The notes under the pieces were generated by a model. That model ran no database searches and was not told where the DNA came from. It was given only the letters and a program-made list of their open reading frames with translations. From CAVSJR01 sp963728285 (GTDB taxonomy: Bacteria > Actinomycetota > UBA4738 > HRBIN12), in NCBI GenBank assembly GCA_963728285.1, contig CAVSJR010000002.1, forward strand, positions 339,891 through 403,890: DNA of 64,000 nucleotides, written 5' to 3'. Within the stretch, counting starts at the first letter, position 1, and every line of letters begins with the position of its first letter. The position numbers were made by a program, and so were the translations under genes. Of this stretch, positions 35,916 through 45,519 are shown one piece after another.

Positions 35916-37211
35916 ATGGACAGCAGCACCTCTCGTGCGGGAACATTGCCCGCCATGAGACTCCCCCGATCAAGCTACAGAATGCTCGTTACGAGCGCCC
36001 TCGCGCTTACCCTGCTGGTGTCGCTGCCCCCCATCAGCGGCGAGGCGGGCAGCTGGTCCACCCCGACGGGATGGAAGCTCGGGAAGGGCCTCCGGCTCCA
36101 GCGCTGGGATGATCCGGCGACGCCCCGCCATATCTTCGTCCTGAGGATCGATCCCGACGTGGAGGCCGGCGCCGTGAGCGTCGACACCGCGATGCCCGGG
36201 GCCGCGCTGCCCGGCGACGCGAAGACGAGCGAGATCGCGGCCAGGGCGGGAGCGTTCGCGGCCATCAACGGGGACTTCGGCACGAGCCGCCCGGACCACC
36301 CGTTCGCGGCGGACGGGGAGCTGTGGCAGAACGGCCCGCAGAAGGGCTTCAGCTTCGCCCTCAGCCAGGACGAGAAGACCACCTACTTCGGCGATCCTCG
36401 CCCCCGAGTCACCGTCGCGGGCCCGACCGGCACCTTCGTCGTGGACGACTGGAACTCCGGGGCACCCTCGGGCGACGAGATCGCCGGCTACACGCCCCGC
36501 GGCGGATCGGTCGAGGATCCCCCCGAGGACGCGTGCTCGGTCAAGCTCGATCCCGTCGCCGGCTCGGGGCTCTCGTGGGCCCCCGACCGAAACGCCGTCG
36601 TCCGCAGCTACAAGGTCGTGGGCGCCCCCGTCTGCCAGCACTCCGCCGTGAGCGAGAACGGCATGACGGTGCTGTCGGTGAAGTCCTCGGCATCGTCGAG
36701 CGCCAAGGAGCCGCTGACCGGCCTGCAGGTCAACGACACCGTCTCGGTCAAATGGTCGAGTGGATGGCCCGGCGTCACGGACTCGATCGGCGGCCGGCCG
36801 TTGATCGTGCAGGGCGGACGCGCCATCCCGATCACGTGTTCCTCGGGCAATCCCCTGTGCCAGGCGAATCCTCGGACGGCCGTCGCCGTCGATGCGAAGG
36901 GCATCATCATGTTCGTCGTCGCCGACGGACGCTCCCCCGGCTGGTCGTCGAGCATCACGCTGAGCGCGTTCCAGGACTTCCTGGTCGGCAAGCTCGGGGC
37001 CGTCGACGCGCTCAACATGGACGGGGGTGGCTCCTCGACGATGTGGGTACAGAAGACCGGACCGTGGTGTTTCTCTCAATCCAAGAGCGCGACGGGCTGC
37101 ATCGTCAACCACGCGAACCCCGGGGCGAACTACGTGGAGCGATCGGTCGAGAACGCGCTCGTCGTCTACAAGGGAAGGGATCCGGGGGAACCGGTCATCA
37201 GCGGACCATAG
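35916..37211 (+). CDS. Secreted phosphodiester glycosidase (NAGPA/DUF2233-like), copy 1
   Basis: 431 residues. Signal peptide LVTSALALTLLVSLPPISGEA after a basic start; a shorter start at MRLPRSSYRM is likely. NAGPA-type catalytic domain: AFAAINGDFGTSRPDHP near 115, SGWPGVTDSIGGRPLIVQGG near 285, PRTAVAVDAKGIIMFVVADG near 325 and the hallmark ALNMDGGGSSTMWVQ near 370. Such domains cleave phosphodiester-linked sugars, e.g. the uncovering enzyme and bacterial exopolysaccharide-processing proteins. Cysteines in CxxxxxxxC-like pairs suggest disulfides. First of three tandem homologues sharing a DPGE-P tail; substrate unknown. Confidence 0.85.
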   Translation: MDSSTSRAGTLPAMRLPRSSYRMLVTSALALTLLVSLPPISGEAGSWSTPTGWKLGKGLRLQRWDDPATPRHIFVLRIDPDVEAGAVSVDTAMPGAALPGDAKTSEIAARAGAFAAINGDFGTSRPDHPFAADGELWQNGPQKGFSFALSQDEKTTYFGDPRPRVTVAGPTGTFVVDDWNSGAPSGDEIAGYTPRGGSVEDPPEDACSVKLDPVAGSGLSWAPDRNAVVRSYKVVGAPVCQHSAVSENGMTVLSVKSSASSSAKEPLTGLQVNDTVSVKWSSGWPGVTDSIGGRPLIVQGGRAIPITCSSGNPLCQANPRTAVAVDAKGIIMFVVADGRSPGWSSSITLSAFQDFLVGKLGAVDALNMDGGGSSTMWVQKTGPWCFSQSKSATGCIVNHANPGANYVERSVENALVVYKGRDPGEPVISGP

Positions 37212-37221
37212 AGGGGGGACG

Positions 37222-38491
37222 ATGTACCTCGCACGAACCCGAGCTCGCACGCTCGTGTTGGTGACGATGGCGACGATCGCGTGGGCCGCGACGTTGCCTC
37301 CGGCCGCGAGCACGGCGGCCTTGAGCTGGTCGCCCTATCGCACCTGGGATCTGGGCAACGGCGTCACACTCACTCGTTGGGACGAGCCGAGCGAGCCGAA
37401 CAAGGCGTTCGTCCTGAAGTTCAGCCCCGGCGCGAGCGCCGCGACCACGGACGTCATCATGCCCGACACGTCCATGCCGCAGAGCGAGACGCTGAGCAGG
37501 ATGGGAATCGACAGCGGCGCGATCGCGGCGATCAACGGCGACTTCGGTCAGGGGCGGCCGTATCACTCGACCGCGGTCGACGGCGCGCTGTGGCAGTCGG
37601 GCCCCCAGAACGGCGAGAACTTCTCCCTCGCCGCCGACGAGAGCGGCGCGTACATCGGCAGATCTCGGCCCCGGGTCTTCGTCAGCGGTCCGACCGGCCG
37701 CTTCTCCGTCGACCGCTGGAACGACGGCGATCCCACCGGAGCCGAGGTCGCGGCCTATTCCCCCGAGGCCGGATCGCTCGAGAACCCGACCGACGGGCAG
37801 TGCGCGGTGCGCCTGGTCCCCTCGGGCCCTCGCTTCTGGACCGACGGCCGCAAGTCGGTCGGGCAGGACTACGTGATCGAGGGCCGCAGGTGTCAGGCGG
37901 ACGAGAGCGATTCGAGAGCGGGCGGGGATGACGGTCCTGGCGACCCCGCGGGACAGGGACAATCCGAACCGGCATTTCATCAGGGACCTCGCCGTGGGCC
38001 AGACCGTCTCGGTGAAGTGGACGATGGGATGGCCCGGCGTCCTGGACACGATCGGCGGACGCCCCCAGATCGTGGACGAGGGCGAGAACATCGTCCCGGA
38101 CGTTCCCTGCTCGAGCAACAACAGCCCGCTTTTCTGCAAGAATCCCAGGACGGGCGTGGGCTTCGACGCGAAGGGCAACCTCTATCTCGTCGTGGTCGAC
38201 GGCCGGCAGAGCGGCTGGTCCGTCGGCCTGTTCCCGAAGGACTTCGCGGACTTCTTCGTCAACCAACTGCACGTCCGGGACGCGCTCAACCTGGACGGCG
38301 GAGGATCCAGTGAGATGTGGACCATCCAGAAGGGAGACTGGTGCTACTCCCCCACCGCGGCTCCGGCGGGATGCATAGTGAACCGGGCCAACTCCAGCCC
38401 CGGCGGGTACCACGAGCGCGAGCTGGAGAACGCGCTGGCCGTGCTGCCGGGGCCCGACCCCGGCGAGATCCCGCCGCCGGTCGAGGGGTGA
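37222..38491 (+). CDS. Secreted phosphodiester glycosidase (NAGPA-like), copy 2, frameshifted
   Basis: About 420 residues. Signal: LVLVTMATIAWAATLPPAAS. IAAINGDFGQGRPYHSTAVD, then a frameshift near 37905, then MGWPGVLDTIGGRPQIVDEG, PRTGVGFDAKGNLYLVVVDG and ALNLDGGGSSEMW. It ends LPGPDPGEIPPPVEG. A GAGGGGGGACG ribosome site lies 11 bp behind the previous stop. Paralogue of the flanking genes; the order and spacing suggest tandem duplication within one operon. Both halves keep every family block, so the break is probably a reading error. Confidence 0.8.
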
Positions 38492-38495
38492 TCAC

Positions 38496-39757
38496 ATGAG
38501 GCCGATCGCAGGGCAGATGCACCGAAGGCCGCGGGCGATCGCGATCGCCATCGCCACCCTGAGCATCGGATGGCTCCTCGCGCTGCCCCCCACGCCGAGC
38601 TCCGCCGCCATGAGGATCGACAAGACCTGGAGCCTCGGCAGCGGCGTGACGCTGACGCGCTGGTACGACCCGACCGGGCCGATCCATGCGTTCGTCTTGA
38701 AGTTCAAACCCGACGCGGCGCCCGCCACGTTCGACGTCGGGATGCCGGCCGAGCAGCTGCCCGGCGAGGCCCCCACGAGCAGGATCGGCGCGTCGCACCG
38801 GGCCCTGGCGGCGGTCAACGGCGACTTCGGCCACGATCGCCCGTATCACGCGGCCGCGGTCGACGGCGTGCTCTGGCAGACCGGGCCCATGCACGGCGAG
38901 GCCTTCTCCGTCGCCGCCGCAGAACGAGCCGTCCACGTCGGCAAGGGACGGCCGCGCGTGACTCGGCCGGCGGCCCCACCGGAACCTTCCGCATCGATCG
39001 ATGGAACTCGGGATCGCCCCGAGGCTCCGAGATCGTCGGCTACTCGCCGCGGGGCGGCTCGCTCGAGGACCCGCCCGGGAACGCCTGCTCCGTGCGCATG
39101 AAGCAGCAGGACCGCGCCTACTGGACGAGCGGGAAGGAGGCGATCGGCCGCAGTTACAGCGTCGATGCGGTTCGGTGCAGCGCCGATCCGCTGCCGGAGC
39201 AGGGCATGACGGTGCTCTCCGTGAAACAGTCGGCCTCCCGCCGCCAGCTGCAGAAGATCAAGGACCTGCGCGCCGGCCAGACCGTCAGGGTCCGGTGGTC
39301 GATGGGGTGGCCGAACGTCCTCGACACGATCGGAGGACGCCCGATGCTCGTGGAGAACGGCCGCAACGTCGCCCCGACGACGTGCACCGGCCCGCTGTGC
39401 GGCAAACACCCGCGCACGGGCCTGGGCGTCGACGAACGCGGCAACGTCCTGCTCGTCGTGGTCGACGGGCGCATCGACAACTGGTCGATCGGGATGTATC
39501 TGAATCAGTTCGGCGCTTTCTTCGCCGACGAGCTCAACGCGACCTTCGCGATGAACCTCGACGGCGGCGGATCGGCCACCATGTGGGCCGCGAAGAACGG
39601 ACCCTGGTGCTCGCCGAAGCCCACGGGCGTGACGAACGGATGCGTCGTCAACTACGCCAACCCGGGGGAGAACTTCAAGGAGCGGCCCGTGGAGAACGCC
39701 GCGCTCATCCTTCCCGGCCCCGACCCAGGAGAGCAGCCACCCCCTAGCGGCCCCTGA
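38496..39757 (+). CDS. Secreted phosphodiester glycosidase (NAGPA-like), copy 3, frameshifted
   Basis: About 420 residues. Signal: IAIAIATLSIGWLLALPPTP, then ALAAVNGDFGHDRPYHAAAV, a frameshift near 38970 (before GGPTGTFRIDRWNSGSPRGS), MGWPNVLDTIGGRPMLVENG, PRTGLGVDERGNVLLVVVDG and AMNLDGGGSATMW. The tail LPGPDPGEQPPPSGP is almost that of copy 2. It starts 4 bp behind copy 2, so the three genes and the following dehydrogenase gene (15-bp gap) form one operon. Copies 2 and 3 look closer to each other than to copy 1. Confidence 0.8.
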
Positions 39758-39772
39758 CTGGAGGTCCCCCCG

Positions 39773-40903
39773 ATGCGCACCCCCCCGAGAACGCAGGCGA
39801 CCAGCGCCGTCGTGTTCGCCCTCCTGCTGTTGTCGATCCTCGTCGGCTCGTCGCCGCCGGCCGCCGCGGCCGGTCGATACGGGGAACGCCTCATCGTGGA
39901 CGACCTCTCGAACGCGGTCGCGTTCACGTTCGCCCCGGACGGCCGGATCTTCATCGCCGAGCGGATCACCGGCAACATCAGGGTCTTCAACCCCGCCACG
40001 GGAGCTCTCCGTCTCTTCGCCACCGTGCCCGACGTCGTCGGCACCGTGTTCACCGAACTCGGGCTCGACGGGATCGCCCTTCATCCCGACTTCCCCGCGA
40101 AGCCCTACGTGTACGCCTACGTCACCCGCGACGTCTCGGGAACCGCGAGGATCCAGATCATTCGATACGAGGCCTCGCGCGACGACGGCACCGGGCCCGG
40201 CGTCGATCCGACCGTCATCTACCAGTCGGCGACCGCGGCCGGACCGCTGCACGTCGGCGGGCGGATGCTCTTCGGGCGCGACGGCTACCTCTACGTCGTC
40301 ATCGGCGACGGGGGAACGGAGCGGTTCGCGCAGGATCTCTCGGTCGAGCGAGGGAAGATCCTTCGGATGACGGCGCGCGGGGCGCCGGCGCGCGGCAACC
40401 CCTTCGGGACTCGCGTCTGGTCCTTCGGTCATCGAAACTCGTTCGGCTTCGACTTCGACCCGAAGACGGGCGACATCTGGCAGACGGAGAACGGCCCCGA
40501 ATGCAACGATGAGGTGAATCGAATCATGCCGGGCGGCAATTACGCATGGGGGCCGCACCAGACGTGCTCGACGCCGCCGGCCGCCCCCGCCAACACCAAC
40601 CAGGACGGCCCCGACCCCCGCAGGCTGCCGGCCCTGTACTTCACGCCGACGATCGCTCCCACGGGGCTGGTCTTCTGCCGGGATTGTGGCCTCGACCGGG
40701 CGGCCGAGGGCGCCATGTTCTTCGGATCGTTCAAGGGAGGAAACATCGTCCGCGCGACGCTGACCAGCGGTCGCAGGGGCGTCGACTCCACCAGGCTCGC
40801 CCTCAGCCACGAGCCGCGCGTGCTCTCGATGGAGGCGTCGCCGCGGGGGCGCCTGTACTTCTCCGACAGCAAGGCCATCTACCGGATCACCTCCGCGGCT
40901 TGA
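39773..40903 (+). CDS. Secreted PQQ-type glucose/sorbosone dehydrogenase-like protein
   Basis: 376 residues with a signal peptide (VVFALLLLSILVGSSPPAAA) and a six-bladed propeller of the GSDH family: FAPDGRIFIAERITGNIRV, GLDGIALHPDFPAKPYVYAY, HVGGRMLFGRDGYLYVVIGD, VWSFGHRNSFGFDFDPKTGD, IWQTENGPECNDEVNRIMPG and the NYAWG motif. These are the PQQ- and Ca-binding blocks of soluble aldose dehydrogenases. It oxidises aldoses outside the membrane if PQQ is available; no PQQ biosynthesis gene is in the window. Operon with the three glycosidases: it could act on sugars they release (inference). Confidence 0.85.
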   Translation: MRTPPRTQATSAVVFALLLLSILVGSSPPAAAAGRYGERLIVDDLSNAVAFTFAPDGRIFIAERITGNIRVFNPATGALRLFATVPDVVGTVFTELGLDGIALHPDFPAKPYVYAYVTRDVSGTARIQIIRYEASRDDGTGPGVDPTVIYQSATAAGPLHVGGRMLFGRDGYLYVVIGDGGTERFAQDLSVERGKILRMTARGAPARGNPFGTRVWSFGHRNSFGFDFDPKTGDIWQTENGPECNDEVNRIMPGGNYAWGPHQTCSTPPAAPANTNQDGPDPRRLPALYFTPTIAPTGLVFCRDCGLDRAAEGAMFFGSFKGGNIVRATLTSGRRGVDSTRLALSHEPRVLSMEASPRGRLYFSDSKAIYRITSAA

Positions 40904-41057
40904 TCTCGCAGGCCGAGATCCGACCCGAGCCCGACCACATGAGAGCCGGATCGTGCCCAGCGCCGAGGTGTCGGCGTCCGATGCAAGCATCCGCCTTCAA
41001 GTTCCGGAGCCCTGGGACCGAGAACTAGCTCTTAACGAAACCGCTGGGGGGAACACG
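40904..41057 (+). promoter_or_regulatory. Leader region of the M23 peptidase gene, with hairpins
   Basis: 154 bp containing CGCCGA-GGTG-TCGGCG (40961-40976) and GATGC-AA-GCATC (40980-40991) in a row. A structured 5' leader is possible. I could not fit it to the c-di-AMP (ydaO) riboswitch consensus, which is common before cell-wall hydrolase genes. Confidence 0.3.
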
Positions 41058-41951
41058 TTGTATTCGGCCGAACGCGGCAGCCATATCTCGCATCCGCTGT
41101 GCCCCGAGGAGGTCTGCGGGCGGCCCCGGCGCCACGGCTACGCGGGGACCGCCCGGGTGGCGGCGATCCTCGTCACGACCCTGCTTCTGTCCGGGTTTCT
41201 CGGCTCCTTGTCGTCCGCCCGAGCCTCCACGTCGCTCGCCGGCGCCGAGCATCACCTCCGGCAGGTGAACGACAGGGCACACGAGCGTCAGCTCGCGATC
41301 AGGGCGTTCCACCGTCAGCTCGGACGCCTCGCCGGACGCGTCGACGATGCCCGGCGCGATGCGGCGCCGAAGCCGGCGATTCGCGCGCGACAGGACGACG
41401 ACGCACGCGCCGAGCGCCGCGCGCGCATGCGTCGACGCTTGCGCAGCATCGGGCGTGAGCGTTCGGCGATCCAGCGGCGTCTGAACGCGGCGCATCGAGC
41501 CGTGGAGAAGATCGCGCGCGAACGCGAACGGACGATCGCGACGATCTGGCGCATCCGCCCGATCGGGTTCTGCCCGGTTCGGGGCCCGCATGAGGTGGCC
41601 GACGACTTCGGCGCGCCGCGATGGGAGGACGGCAAGTACCACCCGCACATGGGCAACGACATCATGGCCGCGTACGGAACGCCGATCGTGGCGCCGTTCG
41701 ACGGCCGCGCGGTCGCGGCGCCGGGCGGACTCGGCGGCCTGGCCGTGAAGGTCTTCGGCGCCGCGGGCTACGTCTACAACGCCCACCTGTCGCGCTACGG
41801 GACGCTCGGCATCGTCGATGCCGGCACGGTCGTCGGCTACGTCGGCGCGACGGGGAACGCCGTGGGCGGCGCGCCGCACGATCACTTCGAGTGGCACCCG
41901 GGAGGCGGGAGCGCCGTCGATCCGTACGCCGAACTCATGCAGGTGTGCTGA
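41058..41951 (+). CDS. M23-family metallopeptidase with coiled coil, membrane anchored
   Basis: 297 residues from TTG 41058, which has GGGGGGAAC upstream; an in-frame GTG at 40953 would lengthen it but lies in the leader. A hydrophobic segment (VAAILVTTLLLSGFLGSLSS) is followed by an Arg-rich coiled coil (residues ~65-175) and an M23 domain with HMGNDIMAAYGTPIVAPFDG, NAHLSRYG and APHDHFEWHP, i.e. the HxxxD and HxH zinc ligands. Expected to cut peptidoglycan cross-bridges or to act as an EnvC/NlpD-like activator; with both ligand sets present it may be active. Confidence 0.87.
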   Translation: MYSAERGSHISHPLCPEEVCGRPRRHGYAGTARVAAILVTTLLLSGFLGSLSSARASTSLAGAEHHLRQVNDRAHERQLAIRAFHRQLGRLAGRVDDARRDAAPKPAIRARQDDDARAERRARMRRRLRSIGRERSAIQRRLNAAHRAVEKIARERERTIATIWRIRPIGFCPVRGPHEVADDFGAPRWEDGKYHPHMGNDIMAAYGTPIVAPFDGRAVAAPGGLGGLAVKVFGAAGYVYNAHLSRYGTLGIVDAGTVVGYVGATGNAVGGAPHDHFEWHPGGGSAVDPYAELMQVC

Positions 41952-42061
41952 GGCGTCCGAGGGGCCGATGCGCGACGTGCGCTGACGCCGTGCCGACCCG
42001 GGTAGCGGGAGACGCGCCGGGTGCGACACACTAGGGGAGACACCGACGGCGGACACGACGT

Positions 42062-42085
42062 GGACTCCCCGTTCGCTGGGAGTCC
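42062..42085 (+). promoter_or_regulatory. 8-bp inverted repeat before the L,D-transpeptidase gene
   Basis: GGACTCCC (42062-42069) and GGGAGTCC (42078-42085) with an 8-nt loop. No U tract follows. It may end the M23 transcript, be an operator or be part of the transpeptidase leader. The rest of 41952-42168 shows nothing recognisable. Confidence 0.35.
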
Positions 42086-42168
42086 TCCCCTCCCGCCGGG
42101 GCCGAGGCGCCCCAGCGTGTGGGGGAGGGGGCGAGCCGAAGGCCCGCCGCCTCAAGGATGCCGTCGCC

Positions 42169-43068
42169 GTGCCGATGCTCGGTCGCATGCGTGAGGGGGA
42201 GGGCCTTCGTCGTTGGATGCCGGCCGCCGTCCTGGCGGCCGGCATCGTCGTGGGGGGCCTTGCCTCGGCCGGGCGAATCGACACCGCGCTGGCCAACGAC
42301 CCGGCGACGGCCACCTCGGCCGTCCCCTCGCCCCCGATCGAATCCGAGCCATACCCCCCCGCTCGTCGCACCGGACGCCTGGGGTTCCTCCGTGCGGAGC
42401 CGCGGTCGATCGACGACGCGAGGGAGGGGAACCAACGAAGGCGGGCGGAGCATCGGCCGCCCTCGGGACGACAGGTGCTCGTCCGCGTGCCCCGCGACAT
42501 GGCGATGACGGCACGTCCCGACGGCGGGCGCGTCGTCGGCGTCCTTCCCGGCACCTCCCGGTACTACGACGAGCCGACCGTGGCGTGGATCCAGCATGTG
42601 AGCTCCGACGGGCGGTTCGGGCGGCTGGCGGTCCCGTACACGGCCTCCTCTCGCTCGGGGTGGATCCCGCTCGCCGGCCTGCGAGATTCCTGGAGCCCCA
42701 TCGAGGTCCACGTCTCGCTCTCACGCCATGAGCTCGTGGTTCGGCGGCGTGGCAGCGTGCTGTTTCGCGCGGCGTCGGCCACCGGCTCCCCATCCTCCCC
42801 GACGCCGCGGGGCAGGTACTTCGTGACCGACCGGGTGGGATTCCCCTCCGGCGGCTACCTCGGGCGGTTCGCCTTCGGCCTGTCCGGCATCCAACCTCGC
42901 CTGCCGTCCGGATGGACCGGCGGGGATCAGCTGGCGATCCATGGGACGGACGATCCCTCCTCCATCGGCACATCCGCCAGCGCAGGGTGCGTGCGCGTCG
43001 CGCACGGAACGCTTCGACGCCTTCGGCCGCTGCTGCGCATCGGGACCCCGGTCATCATCCGGCCCTGA
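42169..43068 (+). CDS. L,D-transpeptidase (YkuD domain), secreted
   Basis: 299 residues. Membrane/signal segment WMPAAVLAAGIVVGGLASAG; a start at the second Met (MLGRMREGEG) is possible. The Pro/Arg-rich linker runs to about 105, an SH3b-like region (PRDMAMTARPDGGRVVGVLP) follows, then the YkuD domain from 185: TPRGRYFVTDRV and the catalytic HGTDDPSSIGTSASAGCVRV, with the His and Cys of the SxGCxR motif. Makes 3-3 cross-links in peptidoglycan or links proteins to it. Stands alone, downstream of the M23 gene. Confidence 0.93.
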   Translation: MPMLGRMREGEGLRRWMPAAVLAAGIVVGGLASAGRIDTALANDPATATSAVPSPPIESEPYPPARRTGRLGFLRAEPRSIDDAREGNQRRRAEHRPPSGRQVLVRVPRDMAMTARPDGGRVVGVLPGTSRYYDEPTVAWIQHVSSDGRFGRLAVPYTASSRSGWIPLAGLRDSWSPIEVHVSLSRHELVVRRRGSVLFRAASATGSPSSPTPRGRYFVTDRVGFPSGGYLGRFAFGLSGIQPRLPSGWTGGDQLAIHGTDDPSSIGTSASAGCVRVAHGTLRRLRPLLRIGTPVIIRP

Positions 43069-43139
43069 GCGGCGTCGCCGACGCAGCCGTCCGCTAGCCT
43101 TCCGCCCATTCGACGTGGGACGAACGGAGGGAGCGCGCG

Positions 43140-44252
43140 ATGCGAGCGAGGGAGCTGGGCCTCTCGATCGGCAGGGGGTCGACCGGCCCGTCGAATGCCA
43201 TCACGGACGTCGACGGCGTGCGAGTTGGGCACGCGACCTTGATCGAGGGCGACGGCCCCCTCGTCGTCGGCTCGGGCCCGGTCCGCACCGGCGTCACCGT
43301 CATCGTCCCGTGCGAGGAGGTGGGCGAGGCTCCCGTGTTCGCGGGATCGCACCGGCTGAACGGCAACGGGGAGATGACCGGCCTCGCGTGGGTTCGCGAG
43401 TCGGGCATGCTGACGACTCCCGTCGGGCTCACCAACACCCACAGCGTCGGGGTGGTTCGCGACGCCCTCGTCGGGGCGGACGCCGAGCGCCACGGGCCGG
43501 CGACGAGCTACTGGAGTCTGCCGGTGGTCGCCGAGACGTGGGACGGGATGCTCAACGACATCAGCGGCATGCACGTGCGGGCCCTCCACGCGGATGCGGC
43601 ACTCGACGCCGCGTCGGGAGGTCCGGTCGCCGAGGGCAACGTCGGTGGAGGCACCGGCATGATCTGCCACGATTTCAAAGGCGGCATCGGAACCGCCTCA
43701 CGCGTGGTTCCGGAGGCCGGCGACTCCGTGGTCGGCGTGCTCGTGCAAGCCAATCACGGCCGCCGCCATCGCCTCCGGGTGGACGGCGTCCCCGTCGGCG
43801 AGGAGGTCGGGCTCGACGAGGTGCCCGGCGCCGTCGAGGGCTCGGGGATGGCGGGGGCCGGCTCGATCATCGCGATCGTGGCGACGGACGCCCCGCTCCT
43901 GCCGCATCAATGCGAGCGGCTCGCGCAGCGCGCCGGCCTGGGCGTCGCGCGGACGGGCGGGGTGGGCGAGCAGACGAGCGGGGATCTGTTCCTCGCGTTC
44001 GCGACGGGAAACCGAGGGAGGCTCTCGAGCTACAAGCTCGGCGGGACCCCGCACACGGTCGAGATCGAGATGCTCTCGGACCTGGCCATGACGCCGATGT
44101 ACGACGCCGTCGTCGAGGCGACCGAGGAGGCCATCGTCAATGCCCTGCTCGCGGCGGAGACCATGACCGGCCGCGACGGGATCACGGCCGTCGCCCTGGA
44201 TCCCGCGCGATTGCTCGAGGCCATGTCCGCGTACGGGCGCGGCCCGGCCTGA
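43140..44252 (+). CDS. P1-family peptidase (DmpA-like, N-terminal nucleophile)
   Basis: 370 residues. Blocks of the DmpA/BapA family: NAITDVDGVRVGHATLIEGD, GLTNTHSVGVVRDALVG, EGNVGGGTGMICHDFKGGIG and GAGSIIAIVATDAPLLPHQC. In the last block the Gly-Ser bond is the autocleavage site and the Ser becomes the nucleophile. Cytoplasmic, no signal. Removes N-terminal residues from peptides, often with beta- or D-amino acids. A GGAGGGAG ribosome site precedes ATG. Single gene between the transpeptidase and the convergent ATPase gene. Confidence 0.92.
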   Translation: MRARELGLSIGRGSTGPSNAITDVDGVRVGHATLIEGDGPLVVGSGPVRTGVTVIVPCEEVGEAPVFAGSHRLNGNGEMTGLAWVRESGMLTTPVGLTNTHSVGVVRDALVGADAERHGPATSYWSLPVVAETWDGMLNDISGMHVRALHADAALDAASGGPVAEGNVGGGTGMICHDFKGGIGTASRVVPEAGDSVVGVLVQANHGRRHRLRVDGVPVGEEVGLDEVPGAVEGSGMAGAGSIIAIVATDAPLLPHQCERLAQRAGLGVARTGGVGEQTSGDLFLAFATGNRGRLSSYKLGGTPHTVEIEMLSDLAMTPMYDAVVEATEEAIVNALLAAETMTGRDGITAVALDPARLLEAMSAYGRGPA

Positions 44253-44300
44253 CCGGTCGCACGGCGTCGGCGGCCCGATCGGCGCGCCGGCGCCTCGACG

Positions 44301-45507
44301 CTAGGCGGCGGACGGAGCCCCCGCCGGCGCGCGCGAGCCGATGGCCTCGCCGGTCGTGGGATCGAAGTAGTGGAATCGCTGCGGGTCGCACGTCAGGCGG
44401 ATCCGCTCGCCCGGTCGCACCGTGCTCCTCGCGTCGACCCTCGCGCAAAACACCGCCCGCCCCTCCTCGACGCCGAGCGGGACGAGGGCCCCTTCATCGC
44501 CCTCGACGCCCATGGCGGCGAGCGCCGCCTCGGCGGTCACCCGAGGCGCGTCGACCGGAAACAGCACGTTGATCTCCGTCCCGAGCTCCTCGGTGACGTC
44601 GGCGACCACATCGATCGTCGGAAGGGAGGCGTCCTTCCAGACCGCCGCGTCCTCGAGGTCCGACGGCCGAATCCCCAGGATGACGGTGCGCCCCTCGTAC
44701 TCCTCGAGGCCGGCGCCGGGAGGAAGCACGAACCGGTACGACGCGAACGCGAGCTCGCCTCGTTCCACCGTCGCCTCGACGAGGTTCATCGGTGGCGAGC
44801 CGATGAACGCCGCGACGAACAGATTGAGGGGGGCGTTGAACAGCGCCTGCGGCGTGTCCACCTGCTGGAGGACGCCGTCCTTCATGACGGCGACCCGGTC
44901 TCCCGAGCGTCATCGCCTCGATCTGGTCGTGCGTTACATACACCGTGGTCGTGCGCAGGCGCTCGTGAAGGCGGGCGAGCTCGGCCCGCATCTGGACGCG
45001 GAGTTTCGCGTCCAGGTTCGACAGGGGCTCGTCCATCAGGAAGGCGAGCGGCTGGCGAACCATCGCCCGCCCCATGGCCACCCGCTGACGCTGGCCTCCC
45101 GAGAGGGCCGCGGGCTTGCGGTCGAGGAGCGCGTCGAGCTCCAGGATCCGCGCGACCTCGGCCACGCGCGACCGGGCCTCGTCCCTCGGGGTGTGGCGGA
45201 GCTTCAGGCCGAATCCGAGGTTCTGCTCCACGGACATGTGGGGATAGAGGGCGTAGTTCTGGAAGACCATGGCAACGTCCCGCTGCTTCGGGGGGAGGTC
45301 CGTGACCTGCCGGTCCCCGATGGAGATCTCGCCGCTCGTCACGTCCTCGAGGCCGGCCAGAAGCCGCAGGATCGTCGACTTGCCGCAGCCGGACGGGCCC
45401 ACGAGCACCATGAACTCGCCGTCCTCGATCTCCAGGGAGACATCGTCCACCGCCACGACCGCCGAGCCGAAGACCTTGCTCACCGAATCCAGGACGATCT
45501 TGGCCAT
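44301..45507 (-). CDS. Sugar ABC transporter ATPase (MsmX/UgpC/MalK type), frameshifted
   Basis: About 400 residues. Walker A MVLVGPSGCGKSTILRLLAG, Q loop MVFQNYALYPHMSV, signature LSGGQRQRVAMGRAMVRQPL, Walker B FLMDEPLSNLDAKLR, switch His VYVTHDQIEAMTL. The frame is lost at about 44905 and resumes at VAVMKDGVLQQVDTPQALF. A TOBE-like C-terminal domain (TVILGIRPSDLEDAAV) marks the sugar-importer class. A GGAGTGA ribosome site precedes ATG 45507. Last gene of the SIS operon; no permease lies next to it. It is the likely motor of the MalEFG importer at 59.2-62.3 kb, which lacks one. Confidence 0.88.
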
Positions 45508-45519
45508 GTCGTCACTCCT

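Noticed and set aside
40904..41100. c-di-AMP (ydaO/yuaA) riboswitch before the M23 gene
   Set aside because: A GCTGGGGGGAAC stretch is present, but the following GGGTGAAT block and the 3' half of the consensus are missing.
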